Source: a virus
Length of the DNA stretch: 31,263 bases
Virus record (IMG/VR): IMGVR_UViG_3300031629_001761
Location: 1-31,263 of that record
Strand: one strand, 5' to 3'
In this document: in pieces, positions 1 through 7,403 of the stretch
Numbering within the stretch: the stretch's first letter is position 1
Layout of the letters: every line of letters begins with the position of its first letter
The notes under the pieces: generated by a model
Seen by the model: only the letters and a program-made list of their open reading frames with translations
What the model was told of the DNA's origin: nothing
Databases searched by the model: none
Position numbers and translations under genes: made by a program

Positions 1-18
1 TCTAGGCAACTAATACAC

Positions 19-46
19 AAAAAAAAAGCCCAACCTAAGTTGAGCT
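19..46 (-). terminator. Intrinsic terminator after the tail tube gene
   Basis: Read on the minus strand, an 8-bp stem (AGCTCAAC / GTTGGGCT, one G-U pair) closes a TTAG loop and is followed by nine T residues. It begins 22 nt after the tail tube stop codon. This is the clearest rho-independent terminator in the window and marks the end of the sheath-tube transcription unit. Confidence 0.85.
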
Positions 47-67
47 CTCTTGTATATAAAAAGATCC

Positions 68-553
68 TTAGAAGTTTAGTACACAGTAATCCATGTTAAT
101 AGTGATTCCTAAATCAACTACTGCATCAGAAGACCAGTCAAATTGACCGAAATCTCCATTGGTTACAAATGCGCCTTTAATTAACCACTCTCCTACAATA
201 TCACCTACTGGTCCTAAGACGTTAAGAGTAATATCTTTTTTGTAGAAGTCTGAATAACCAGCTCTTCCTGTTACTGATTCGTATCCTAGTCTTGCCCATT
301 CCATTACGGCTTGTGCTCCACTTGGAGTTATTGGGTCATATAGAGTCATAGTCATTTCTGCCCATTCTCTTTTCCCTCTAATCTTACGATAAGAGTTCAT
401 ATGATCTAATTTTACTACATTGTCTGTAAAAGTAGGTGCTTTTACATTTTTTATCATGAATGATGGAATACCATCTATAAGCATGATGAATCTGTTTTGG
501 ACTTTCGGTTCGAAAGCTCTGAACATTATTTCGTTAGGATCTAATACTGCCAT
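68..553 (-). CDS. Tail tube protein, T4 gp19-like
   Basis: This 161-aa protein should be the subunit that polymerises into the inner tube of the contractile tail, through which DNA passes. Length and sequence fit the T4 gp19 family: an N-terminal segment with FEPKVQNRFIM, then IDGIPSFMIKNVKAPT, and the family-typical WAEMTMTLYDPI around residues 64-75. The C-terminal half is beta-rich, with GDFGQFDWSSDAVVDLGITI near the end. It follows the tail sheath gene after 39 nt, the usual sheath-then-tube order. The leader holds no Shine-Dalgarno sequence, but has the ATATTTATA motif with its 5' end 25 nt before the ATG. A strong terminator follows the stop. I am confident of the family; the gp number is by analogy to T4. 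Confidence 0.93.
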   Translation of the reverse strand: MAVLDPNEIMFRAFEPKVQNRFIMLIDGIPSFMIKNVKAPTFTDNVVKLDHMNSYRKIRGKREWAEMTMTLYDPITPSGAQAVMEWARLGYESVTGRAGYSDFYKKDITLNVLGPVGDIVGEWLIKGAFVTNGDFGQFDWSSDAVVDLGITINMDYCVLNF

Positions 554-569
554 GTTTGTTTATCTTTTA

Positions 570-578
570 TATAAATAT
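570..578 (-). promoter_or_regulatory. ATATTTATA leader motif before tail tube
   Basis: The sense-strand sequence ATATTTATA is preceded by TAACAGA in the 39-bp gap between sheath and tube genes. Its 5' end is 25 nt before the tube ATG, closer than in the other leaders. It may be a promoter giving extra tube transcription, or AT-rich chance. Its recurrence in all the longer gaps is the only support. Confidence 0.4.
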
Positions 579-592
579 TCTGTTATTATAAA

Positions 593-2335
593 TTATGCTC
601 CAAAAGTTGCTCCAGTAGGCATAATTACGAAATCTAGAGAAATAAATTCTGCTGTTTTAGCTGGTTGGATGAAAATCTGACCAATTAATTGATTTCTGTC
701 AATTACGTCTGCTGTGTTGTTAGTGTCGTCCATTACTACTCTAAAAGCATAAAGACCTTGTCTTTGTACTACTGATTCTAAGTAAGGATTCACTGAGCTC
801 AAGAAGCTATTTCTTGTTGCTATAGTATTTTGTTCGAATACTATATTTTTCGCTGCATCTCCTAAGAATTTCTTAAGATCAATTAGCAATCGTCTAACAT
901 TTACTCTATCAAGAGCTGATTTCTTTTTCTGCAATGTTTTTTGACCGAATACTGATATTCCACTTCCAGGGAATGTAGCGATTGGGTTAACGTTAGCTGC
1001 ATATAAAGTATCTCTTTGAGATCTAGTTAATTTTCTTTCTGCTTGGATTACATTAGGAATACCTCCTCTAGTAAGACCTGCTGGTGCAAACCATGGAGCT
1101 GCTGCATTGTCTGTAAATACATATACACCTGGTATAACAACACCTGCTGGTACAAATTCGTTTCTTCCTGTAGCTGAACCTACTTGCAACCAAGGCCAGT
1201 AAGTAGCTGCATAAGAACTGTTAACTGTTCCTGCATTTCCTGCTGCATTAGAGACCATTGATCCGTAAGGACTTAAATCTACTACTGCGATATTGTCTCC
1301 TCTATTAGAAGATAAAGACATCATTGAATCTAACTGTACTTTGTGATCTCCGTAGCTATAAATAAGACCTGGAGCTGATACGATGTTAAATACGTACTCA
1401 TCTTCGTTAGATAAGATTGAAATAGCATCTGCGTAATCTGCTGCATCTAATCCTTGAATGTTAGTAGCGTTTATTTCGCTAAACATTTTGTTAGGTCCGC
1501 TAGACTTCCATAAGTTTCCTGTTGCACCGTGGAAAGATCCAGATGATACAGCTGGAAGTGATCCAGAATAAGCTGCTGTTCTAATATTGATACCATCATT
1601 AGATAAATAATCTAAAGTTGCTCTGTCTACAGATGATACTCTAATGTATCTAGATCTGTTAACATAAGAACCAACTGATGCTAAGTATACTGAAGAACCA
1701 TCGCTTGCTTTAGTCTTATATTGATCACCAATTACTTTAGCAATATATCCTTCTGAGTTAGGATCTAAACTTAAGTCATTAAATGATTCTAATATTGTTT
1801 TTTCTTTTGTACTATCATCTCCTCTACGAACTAGTAAAGAGAAAGTTCCGTTAGCCTTGCTTACGTTTCCGATTTCCCATCTTACATTGTCTGATGTTCC
1901 AGATACTAAAGATCCATCACTGTTTTGTGATCCTGCATCTCCTGCTCCTGTAGAGTTATTGAATAAAGCTCCTTTTCCTAAAGTTGTTAGTGTAAAAGGG
2001 GCTGCTCCTGCATCCGCTGCAGCTATTGTACTGTTACTAGCGCCAGAAAAACTTCCGTCTACTACTCTAGTAATTAATGCCGATGAACCACCTTGTTCAA
2101 AGTAGGATTTAACAGCTATTGAAGTCAAAAATTCTGACTTAGCTGATCCTGATTGAAAAGTTGTTCCAAAAAGTCGTTGGTAAGCACCATATGAGGTTAC
2201 TACAGTTGGTTCTTCAACTGGTCCTAATACTGTTGGTCCTATAAAGGCTGCTCCAGCCGCTAAAGGTGATGGTGCAATAAATGATTTATCCTGCTCGCGT
2301 GATAAAACACCTGGTGAGATTAAAGTTTCTGCCAT
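593..2335 (-). CDS. Tail sheath protein, T4 gp18-like
   Basis: This 580-aa protein is the contractile tail sheath subunit, which surrounds the tube and shortens on infection. The start (ISPGVLSREQDKSFIA, then AAFIGPTVLGPVEEPTVVTS) is the typical sheath N-terminus. The middle is variable and rich in Ser, Gly and Ala (about residues 90-330), as expected for surface-exposed domains. The C-terminal 150 residues hold the conserved sheath core: RRLLIDLKKFLGDAAKNIVF, the FEQN segment and a final FIQPAKTAEFISLDFVIMPT. The length is slightly below T4 gp18 (659 aa). It is the first gene after a 146-bp gap that contains a weak terminator for the preceding operon and a candidate promoter, so it probably heads a two-gene sheath-tube unit. 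No Shine-Dalgarno sequence precedes the ATG (AAGATAAC is closest). Confidence 0.94.
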   Translation of the reverse strand: MAETLISPGVLSREQDKSFIAPSPLAAGAAFIGPTVLGPVEEPTVVTSYGAYQRLFGTTFQSGSAKSEFLTSIAVKSYFEQGGSSALITRVVDGSFSGASNSTIAAADAGAAPFTLTTLGKGALFNNSTGAGDAGSQNSDGSLVSGTSDNVRWEIGNVSKANGTFSLLVRRGDDSTKEKTILESFNDLSLDPNSEGYIAKVIGDQYKTKASDGSSVYLASVGSYVNRSRYIRVSSVDRATLDYLSNDGINIRTAAYSGSLPAVSSGSFHGATGNLWKSSGPNKMFSEINATNIQGLDAADYADAISILSNEDEYVFNIVSAPGLIYSYGDHKVQLDSMMSLSSNRGDNIAVVDLSPYGSMVSNAAGNAGTVNSSYAATYWPWLQVGSATGRNEFVPAGVVIPGVYVFTDNAAAPWFAPAGLTRGGIPNVIQAERKLTRSQRDTLYAANVNPIATFPGSGISVFGQKTLQKKKSALDRVNVRRLLIDLKKFLGDAAKNIVFEQNTIATRNSFLSSVNPYLESVVQRQGLYAFRVVMDDTNNTADVIDRNQLIGQIFIQPAKTAEFISLDFVIMPTGATFGA

Positions 2336-2365
2336 GTTATCTTAAAATTAGATTATTCGTTCTAT

Positions 2366-2374
2366 AATAAATAT
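2366..2374 (-). promoter_or_regulatory. Candidate late promoter of the sheath gene
   Basis: The sense sequence ATATTTATT (8 of 9 matches to ATATTTATA) is preceded by TAACG. Its 5' base lies exactly 39 nt upstream of the first base of the sheath ATG. The same spacing is seen before the nucleotide-sugar dehydrogenase and the tail fibre. A second AT-rich match, with sense TATAAATG resembling the T4 late -10 box TATAAATA, lies at 2419-2426. Confidence 0.5.
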
Positions 2375-2432
2375 CGTTAGTAAATCGAAACAGTTTGATA
2401 TAGTTGCTGTTCTATTAACATTTATAAATAGG

Positions 2433-2452
2433 AAAAGAGGTCCTAAAACCTC
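2433..2452 (-). terminator. Probable weak intrinsic terminator ending the cargo operon
   Basis: On the minus strand a 5-bp stem GAGGT / ACCTC with a TTTAGG loop is followed by TTTTCC. It lies 30 nt after the stop of the 91-aa gene and before the candidate sheath promoter. The short stem and short T run make it weaker than the one at 19-46, but its position fits the end of the long cargo operon. Confidence 0.5.
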
Positions 2453-2481
2453 CCTTCTTTAAATAATATATAAGATCTTTT

Positions 2482-2757
2482 TTATTTTACGGCTGTAAAC
2501 TCTCCGGTTGTAGTATTAACTGTACCTTTACCGTACTTTTCTTCAAGGGCTTTTGCTAATGTAACTTCGCTCTCTTTTAATTGAACTAAGTAATTCTGTG
2601 CTCTTTCTTTACGTTCAGATAAACTTAACTCTGATAAGCTAATTTTACCGAACTCTACTATTACGGCTTCATTGTTACTTTGAATGCTCTTAAGTTGTTT
2701 TATTTCTACATCACTTAATTTTGTTGTAGTTACTTTTGTTGTTTCTTTTTTTGCCAT
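2482..2757 (-). CDS. Small charged helical protein, unknown function
   Basis: This 91-aa protein is one I do not recognise. It begins MAKKETTKVTTTKLSDVEIK, with a Lys/Thr-rich start. A long, highly charged region (about residues 15-75) follows that should be helical and probably coiled-coil, including SLSERKERAQNYLVQLKESE. It ends in a short YGKGTVNTTTGEFTAVK tail. There is no membrane segment or signal peptide. It starts one base after the stop of the upstream glycosyltransferase-like gene, so it is the last gene of the cargo operon, yet it sits next to the tail sheath. A small structural, chaperone or regulatory protein are all possible. It is credible as a gene because of its tight packing and the terminator just downstream. 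Confidence 0.7.
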   Translation of the reverse strand: MAKKETTKVTTTKLSDVEIKQLKSIQSNNEAVIVEFGKISLSELSLSERKERAQNYLVQLKESEVTLAKALEEKYGKGTVNTTTGEFTAVK

Positions 2758-2758
2758 T

Positions 2759-3391
2759 TTATATACAATTAGGAATTTTTAATGTTAAATCTTGAATAAG
2801 TTTAATTTCTTGTTGTTTAATTAATTCTGTCCATAGAATACTTCCTTCATATTGATCTCCATACTTTTTAATTAGTACTTTATCTAGAGAGTAGATATTA
2901 TCTATATACTTATTATACAATATACGAAAAAGTTTCTTAAAAACCAACGGATGTGCAGAAAAAAATCTTTCGTCTATAGTTTCATGCAGAATCCTACCAA
3001 ATATACAGTCACTATATTTAACTCCTTTCAATAAAGGGTAAGTATGTTTGTATGCTTCTTTATAGTATTGTTTGACATTACTATCGAACGCTATACTGTC
3101 TATATCTAAATCTGGTTTACCTTTAATAATTAAATCATATTCTTCTAAGTCTTTGATTAAGTTAACTGCTCTGTATGTAGAATGTAGTATTGAAAATTTT
3201 TTAGGTAGCTCTGAAAGATCTTGTACCTCTATGTTAGTATCCACTCCTCTAAGTTTACCTAGCCATCTTTTATTCTCTTCTGTGTTCCAAGTATGTATAT
3301 ATACGTCACAGTCATTATTATGTATAAACTCTACAATGTTATCTTGTAATTTTTCAATATGGCCTGGTAAGATCAGGGCTATTTTACTCAT
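2759..3391 (-). CDS. Putative glycosyltransferase, 'HTW' family
   Basis: This 210-aa protein has the start typical of a family of short polysaccharide-type glycosyltransferase-like proteins. A beta strand (KIALILPGHIEKL) is followed by a segment ending CDVYIHTWNTE at about residues 28-38. The DVYIHTW signature is the main evidence. A later IKGKPDLDID (about 88-98) has the D-x-D type arrangement that could bind a metal-nucleotide sugar. The C-terminal half is helical and has KIPNCI at its end. Its ATG overlaps the stop of the SGNH gene by 4 nt, indicating translational coupling. Donor and acceptor are unknown, and the family assignment rests on short motifs only. Confidence 0.55.
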   Translation of the reverse strand: MSKIALILPGHIEKLQDNIVEFIHNNDCDVYIHTWNTEENKRWLGKLRGVDTNIEVQDLSELPKKFSILHSTYRAVNLIKDLEEYDLIIKGKPDLDIDSIAFDSNVKQYYKEAYKHTYPLLKGVKYSDCIFGRILHETIDERFFSAHPLVFKKLFRILYNKYIDNIYSLDKVLIKKYGDQYEGSILWTELIKQQEIKLIQDLTLKIPNCI

Positions 3392-4476
3392 AATAGTGTT
3401 CTGGTACTTTTTATACGGAATCTATCTAATACGAAATTATTAAATTTCTTAAGTAGTAAGGTCTTGATATTAAACTCTTCTACACCGTGCTTAGTCCAAG
3501 GAGAATCTAAATGGAATTTTTCGATATAGCTATTATCAAAATAATGTTCTTTGTTTAGTAGATTAGCTGGTTTAATAGCAGTGATATGTTTAGTACACAT
3601 AGGATGATGCTCAAAGTGGATTTCAGCTGGTTTACAATCATCAGAAGATAAGTACATATACGGTTCATGTAGCAGGTTAGGAAGATTGGTAAACCAATTT
3701 TCTATCTGTTCTACATAGTTAATAATTAGAGGTACCTTTATTTCCGTTGTATCTATATTCCATTCTATACCTATCTGTAAACTAATTTCATAATGCTCAA
3801 GGGGGTGTGGATGGTTATCCAAATTTGGTTCCGGTAAAGATCCGTCTCGATTAGGGTAACTACAGTAGACTGAAGGCCATCTTCTTTTGTCTTCTATTCT
3901 TCTCATTTCAATACTCTTATCTAGAAAATAGGGACTGTTGTAAAAGTTTTTTAGTTGAAAAAAAAGATTTGTCTCTTTTACAATAGGATCAAAATTACTA
4001 ATACCAAAATTATGATCTACTGGTTCACCTAAAAAGGTTCCTATCCATGGTTCAAACATATGAATCATTTTCAGGTTAATCTTTTTTTGTTCTGATAATG
4101 CGATTGCACTCTTGATATAGCTTACTAATTCTAATGCAGATTGAAGGGGAGAATGCCCTTTAATTATTTCATCTGGTATTTCTTCTTGACTAGACATAAG
4201 TCCATGTACTGAGTAGTCGCCTGCACTCTCTACTATTCTATCAAATCTACATAGGCTGCTCCATTGAATAATAACTGAATCTCCTTCTTTAATATCATGT
4301 TTTGTGATAGCATGTACAAACGTATTAAAAATAAATTGATTACCTCCGCCACATTTAGCGTAGTTATAACTCTCATCAAAAGTGGCTGCTAAGTAGTCTG
4401 CATATGTCGGCCATAGGTAATTTGTATAGCTACATCCGAATGCAAAAAATCTACTGTTTGAATCTTGTGTTTCCAT
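3388..4476 (-). CDS. SGNH-type hydrolase-like protein with C-terminal extension
   Basis: This 362-aa protein shows SGNH blocks. FAFGCSYTNY at residues 11-20 places Ser16 where the GDS(L) nucleophile sits (GCS instead of GDS). GGGN at 43-46 supplies the oxyanion Gly and Asn. LDNHPHPLEHY has Asp220 and a His (222 or 224) for the catalytic dyad. Such enzymes are often carbohydrate or lipid esterases; here O-deacylation of a glycan is an inference. About 110 residues follow the last block and match nothing I know. I chose the ATG at 4476. A TTG 51 nt upstream (4527) is in frame, but it would add a segment overlapping the dehydrogenase gene and lying before the first beta strand. Even so, 26 nt overlap that gene. 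Confidence 0.7.
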   Translation of the reverse strand: METQDSNSRFFAFGCSYTNYLWPTYADYLAATFDESYNYAKCGGGNQFIFNTFVHAITKHDIKEGDSVIIQWSSLCRFDRIVESAGDYSVHGLMSSQEEIPDEIIKGHSPLQSALELVSYIKSAIALSEQKKINLKMIHMFEPWIGTFLGEPVDHNFGISNFDPIVKETNLFFQLKNFYNSPYFLDKSIEMRRIEDKRRWPSVYCSYPNRDGSLPEPNLDNHPHPLEHYEISLQIGIEWNIDTTEIKVPLIINYVEQIENWFTNLPNLLHEPYMYLSSDDCKPAEIHFEHHPMCTKHITAIKPANLLNKEHYFDNSYIEKFHLDSPWTKHGVEEFNIKTLLLKKFNNFVLDRFRIKSTRTLL

Positions 4477-5629
4477 AATGTATAACTTTGATATCTTTAT
4501 TAGTAGAATAGGATCTCCATGGGTCAACTATAACAGATCCTTCCGGAAAGTCGTAATCATGGTGTTTCCCCATATGTCCTAAAAGGTATACTGCTTTGTA
4601 AGGTTTTGTAGGGTCGTACTCTACTTTATATTTCGAACCATAAGAAGATTCACAGAAATGTCCTGTAAGTATTGATGTTGATCCATCCTCGTAGTTTACA
4701 TCTGGTTTATATGCTTTACCTAATATAACGATAGGTAAGTTTACTTTATTAGATTCTATTACTAATCGTTGTGCTAAGTTCTTAGCTTGTTTCTCTCTAG
4801 CATTCATTATAGCATCAAATAGATCGTAACCTACATCTAACTTTTCAGCCATATACCGTAAAGCAATATTATCTCTTGGATGACATCCTCCACCGTCTCC
4901 CATTCCTGCTTTCATATAAGTCGGACCTAGTATCCTTTGAGTTGATCTTTCTAATGCTCCTGTAATAACGTCTACATTAATATTACCTGATTTCTCAGCA
5001 ACGTCCTGTATCATATTAACTAAGGCTACTTTAGTAGAGATAAAGGTATTGTAGAATATCTTTATACCTTCTGCTTCGTCCCAAGTACCTAATTCATATC
5101 TAGTGCCTTCAGTAATAAACGTTTCGTAAAATTCCAATAGTAATTTAGCATCTCCTGTTGTAGAACCGTCTTCTGTTCCTATAATAATCATTTCCGGATT
5201 AACCATGTCCCATTTTACTGTTCCCATTGCTATTAAGTAGGGGTTATAAATAAACCTTCCATTAGGTATTAAGTCAATAAATTCTCTACGGATTGTACCT
5301 GGTAGAACTGTTGATATTAATACTATGAGTTGGTCTTTAGAGACGTATTTGTTTGTTTCTTCGAGTACCTCTTTAACTATATTATAATTAAAATCTTTAT
5401 TAGGTAAATGAGCAGTAGGGTATCTACCGTCATAGTCTGGGTGATGAGGTGTTGGAACAGCGATAAAAATTATTTCTCTTCCTTTGCAGGCTTCTTCTAT
5501 TGAAGCTACCATTTTAAAATTTTCTGGCTCTATGTTGCTAACGTCGTAACCAACTATATCATGCTTTTCAGCCATAACTTCAGCTGCCTCTTTTCCGAGC
5601 TTGCCTACTCCTATAAATCCTATTTTCAT
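4451..5629 (-). CDS. UDP-glucose/GDP-mannose dehydrogenase family protein
   Basis: This 392-aa enzyme should oxidise a nucleotide sugar at C6 to the uronic acid with two NAD+. The N-terminal Rossmann fold shows GFIGVGKLG (residues 4-12) and the acidic end of strand 2 at GYDVS. The NAD domain continues with IAVPTPHH (56-63) and STVLPGTIRR (106-115). The central domain has IKIFYNTFISTKVALVNM (189-206), matching the family's catalytic Asn and Lys stretch. The nucleophile is Cys249 in GMGDGGGCHPRD (242-253); the family form is G-G-S-C-F-P-K-D, so Cys and Asp are kept with variant neighbours. The C-terminal domain keeps ILGKAYKPDVNYEDGS. It is somewhat shorter than bacterial Ugd (about 390-450 aa). 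A 59-bp gap with a candidate promoter precedes it, so it may start its own transcript. The substrate is not certain. Confidence 0.88.
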   Translation of the reverse strand: MKIGFIGVGKLGKEAAEVMAEKHDIVGYDVSNIEPENFKMVASIEEACKGREIIFIAVPTPHHPDYDGRYPTAHLPNKDFNYNIVKEVLEETNKYVSKDQLIVLISTVLPGTIRREFIDLIPNGRFIYNPYLIAMGTVKWDMVNPEMIIIGTEDGSTTGDAKLLLEFYETFITEGTRYELGTWDEAEGIKIFYNTFISTKVALVNMIQDVAEKSGNINVDVITGALERSTQRILGPTYMKAGMGDGGGCHPRDNIALRYMAEKLDVGYDLFDAIMNAREKQAKNLAQRLVIESNKVNLPIVILGKAYKPDVNYEDGSTSILTGHFCESSYGSKYKVEYDPTKPYKAVYLLGHMGKHHDYDFPEGSVIVDPWRSYSTNKDIKVIHYGNTRFKQ

Positions 5630-5659
5630 AAACTTCTTTTATCTATTAGTAATATATGA

Positions 5660-5668
5660 TATAAATAT
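5660..5668 (-). promoter_or_regulatory. Candidate promoter of the dehydrogenase gene
   Basis: Sense ATATTTATA is preceded by TAACTG in the 59-bp gap between the 381-aa gene and the dehydrogenase. Its 5' base is exactly 39 nt before the ATG. It sits in the inverted repeat TGATAT-TT-ATATCA. This is the only gap over 20 bp inside the cargo block. Confidence 0.5.
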
Positions 5669-5688
5669 CAGTTATACAACTTTAGTTA

Positions 5689-6834
5689 TTATTCTTTTAT
5701 TATTGCGTTATCGATTGTCTCAAACTTTAAATCTAACATATCCCAATCATTATCATGTTTACCGTACTGTTTTACTAATCGTTTAAGAATTTCAGGAATG
5801 AATTTATGTTCTTTTAAAATTCTTTGGTAATTTTTTCTATTTCTTATTACCTTTTCTTCTGTAAGCTTTTTAATTTCATTAAAGTTATTAAAGTTATCTG
5901 AGTACAGGTATTTATCGTTAAGTTTTTTTAGTTGAGCAGAGATTCCGTTTATCCTTCGTGAATATGGAGAATAAGCATCAAAAGTGTAATCAAATAATTC
6001 GTCATAAAGTTCAAAACCGTATGTTGTTAACATTTTATTAATATGTCTTCCTCCTGCTATAACAAAAGGAACTGCCCAATTAATAGCATTAAAAGTTTTT
6101 TCTGTCCAAAAAATTCCATCTGGTTGGGATTCACTTATAATATGAATAGCCCCTTTCCATATCTCTTCTGGTGGAGAAGTTGAATATTGATTTGCACTAC
6201 CTTTAAATTTATCTCCAGGAAATGAATATACCTTATTGTTATCTTCCCAGTGTTTAAAGTTATATTTTCCTTCTGTAGTATCTCTATCGTTATGCCAGGT
6301 GTAGTGTAGAGCATTATCCAGTAAAGAATCTTTAGCAAAAGTATCCATAAGTTCCATTCTATGATTATGTGCTCTGTTTATCATACAGGTACCTATCTTG
6401 TTTGGAACTATATTAGTACCTAATCTTGGGTTCAAAATATTACTTTCCTTATCTCTATGGTATAGTAAACTGCCGTATAACCAGAACATAGGCCAGTAAT
6501 GTGTAGTTGTATTTTCAACAGGTATAGGATTAGATACTATTTGTCCTCTACTTCCGTATACAATGTGAAGCTGTATATCTCTATCAATCAAAAGTTTTTC
6601 CATCTCCCTAATTGAATTTAAATCTGCATTATCTGCAAATCTAGGTTGGCTAGGATCTGTTTTGATATCGCTCCAGTTAAACTCCCATTCTTCAGCATTA
6701 AAAAATAGTATTTCTTTAACAGAGCTCCTATTGTGTTTAATTGAATTATAAATAGTGTCAAACAACGTACCTGATGTATATAACTTATTGTCTTGCCATT
6801 GTCTGAGTATTAAGAGTCCATTAATGTTTTTCAT
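5689..6834 (-). CDS. Glycosyltransferase-like protein, EK-x-x-x-I/PF-x-x-x-G family
   Basis: This 381-aa protein is one of three in the window (with those at 7403-8701 and 9598-10926) that share a C-terminal pattern. Here it is a SES segment, then WTEKTFNAINWAVPFVIAGG (about 243-262), then YGFELYDELFDYTFD. Upstream is an Asn-Arg-...-His-Arg motif, CMINRAHNHRM (about 150-160). The T-E-K-x-(F/W) plus P-F/V-x-x-x-G arrangement resembles the donor-binding part of GT-B fucosyltransferase-type enzymes, so a nucleotide-sugar transferase is my inference. The first 110 residues differ from the other two members. Its ATG overlaps the upstream 190-aa gene's stop by 4 nt. The last 60 residues are highly charged and helical. 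Confidence 0.6.
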   Translation of the reverse strand: MKNINGLLILRQWQDNKLYTSGTLFDTIYNSIKHNRSSVKEILFFNAEEWEFNWSDIKTDPSQPRFADNADLNSIREMEKLLIDRDIQLHIVYGSRGQIVSNPIPVENTTTHYWPMFWLYGSLLYHRDKESNILNPRLGTNIVPNKIGTCMINRAHNHRMELMDTFAKDSLLDNALHYTWHNDRDTTEGKYNFKHWEDNNKVYSFPGDKFKGSANQYSTSPPEEIWKGAIHIISESQPDGIFWTEKTFNAINWAVPFVIAGGRHINKMLTTYGFELYDELFDYTFDAYSPYSRRINGISAQLKKLNDKYLYSDNFNNFNEIKKLTEEKVIRNRKNYQRILKEHKFIPEILKRLVKQYGKHDNDWDMLDLKFETIDNAIIKE

Positions 6835-7403
6835 AAAGTGGCGTATAAAGAATTTAGTATTTCTGTTGATGCACTATAGTCTTTAATCTCATAGTAAAGA
6901 GAAGTATATTCTTTGCTTTGTAGGTATTGTCTATCTACTCTACCTCCAAATAGTACTGCTACTCTATTATTATGTATATTAACTTCATTACTCCATTTGT
7001 TAATTAAATCATACATTAAATGGTTATTTTTCACATAAGATACTTCTTTAGTTAAATCTAGTACTAATTTACATCTTCCGTCTCTGATGTCTTGTAGTAC
7101 TTTCTCGGATATAACTTTAAATCCGCTATTAATATTATTATAGAAGTAGGTGGGAGTTAGTACTTTTATTACATATAAATGTTTACTATCTACTATGTCC
7201 TTTATTTCTATATACTCTTGTGACTTTAAATCCGTAAGTAAATCAGAAGAACGGGTTCCATATCTAAAATAATCTTTCGGCAAAGTATGAAGCATAGTCA
7301 TTTTATTGGATTCTTTTAGATTCCAGGTTTCAGATGTACCATTAGGCCTATTGAAGCCTAAAAGTGTATCGTACGATTCTATACTAAATTTAATTTTATC
7401 CAT
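6831..7403 (-). CDS. Stand-alone homologue of the N-terminal half of the 432-aa transferase-like protein
   Basis: This 190-aa protein aligns by eye with residues 5-190 of the next protein upstream (7403-8701). SYDTLLGFNRPN matches NYDSIYKGPRPN, HLYVIKVLTPTYFY matches HIYLVNVFNPDFFK, and RDGRCKLVLDL matches IEKRCKVVIWY. It ends before the region that would hold the transferase motifs, so it is a half-length paralogue rather than a full enzyme. Both ends overlap neighbours (TAATG upstream, a 4-nt overlap downstream), so it is an intact, translationally coupled gene and not debris. It could be a partner subunit for the 381-aa protein that follows. Function unknown. Confidence 0.65.
   Translation of the reverse strand: MDKIKFSIESYDTLLGFNRPNGTSETWNLKESNKMTMLHTLPKDYFRYGTRSSDLLTDLKSQEYIEIKDIVDSKHLYVIKVLTPTYFYNNINSGFKVISEKVLQDIRDGRCKLVLDLTKEVSYVKNNHLMYDLINKWSNEVNIHNNRVAVLFGGRVDRQYLQSKEYTSLYYEIKDYSASTEILNSLYATL

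Noticed and set aside
420-680. Open frame on the plus strand across the sheath-tube junction
   Set aside because: It runs antisense to two confident structural genes, has no family features and reads as a translation of AT-rich complement.
2423-2430. TATAAATA on the plus strand as a T4 late promoter (also in the other leaders)
   Set aside because: No plus-strand gene lies downstream at any of these sites. The sense-strand reading ATATTTATA with fixed spacing is the better explanation.
4477-4527. Upstream TTG start for the SGNH gene, adding 17 residues
   Set aside because: It would lie 77 nt inside the dehydrogenase gene, and the added residues precede the conserved first strand. The ATG at 4476 fits better.
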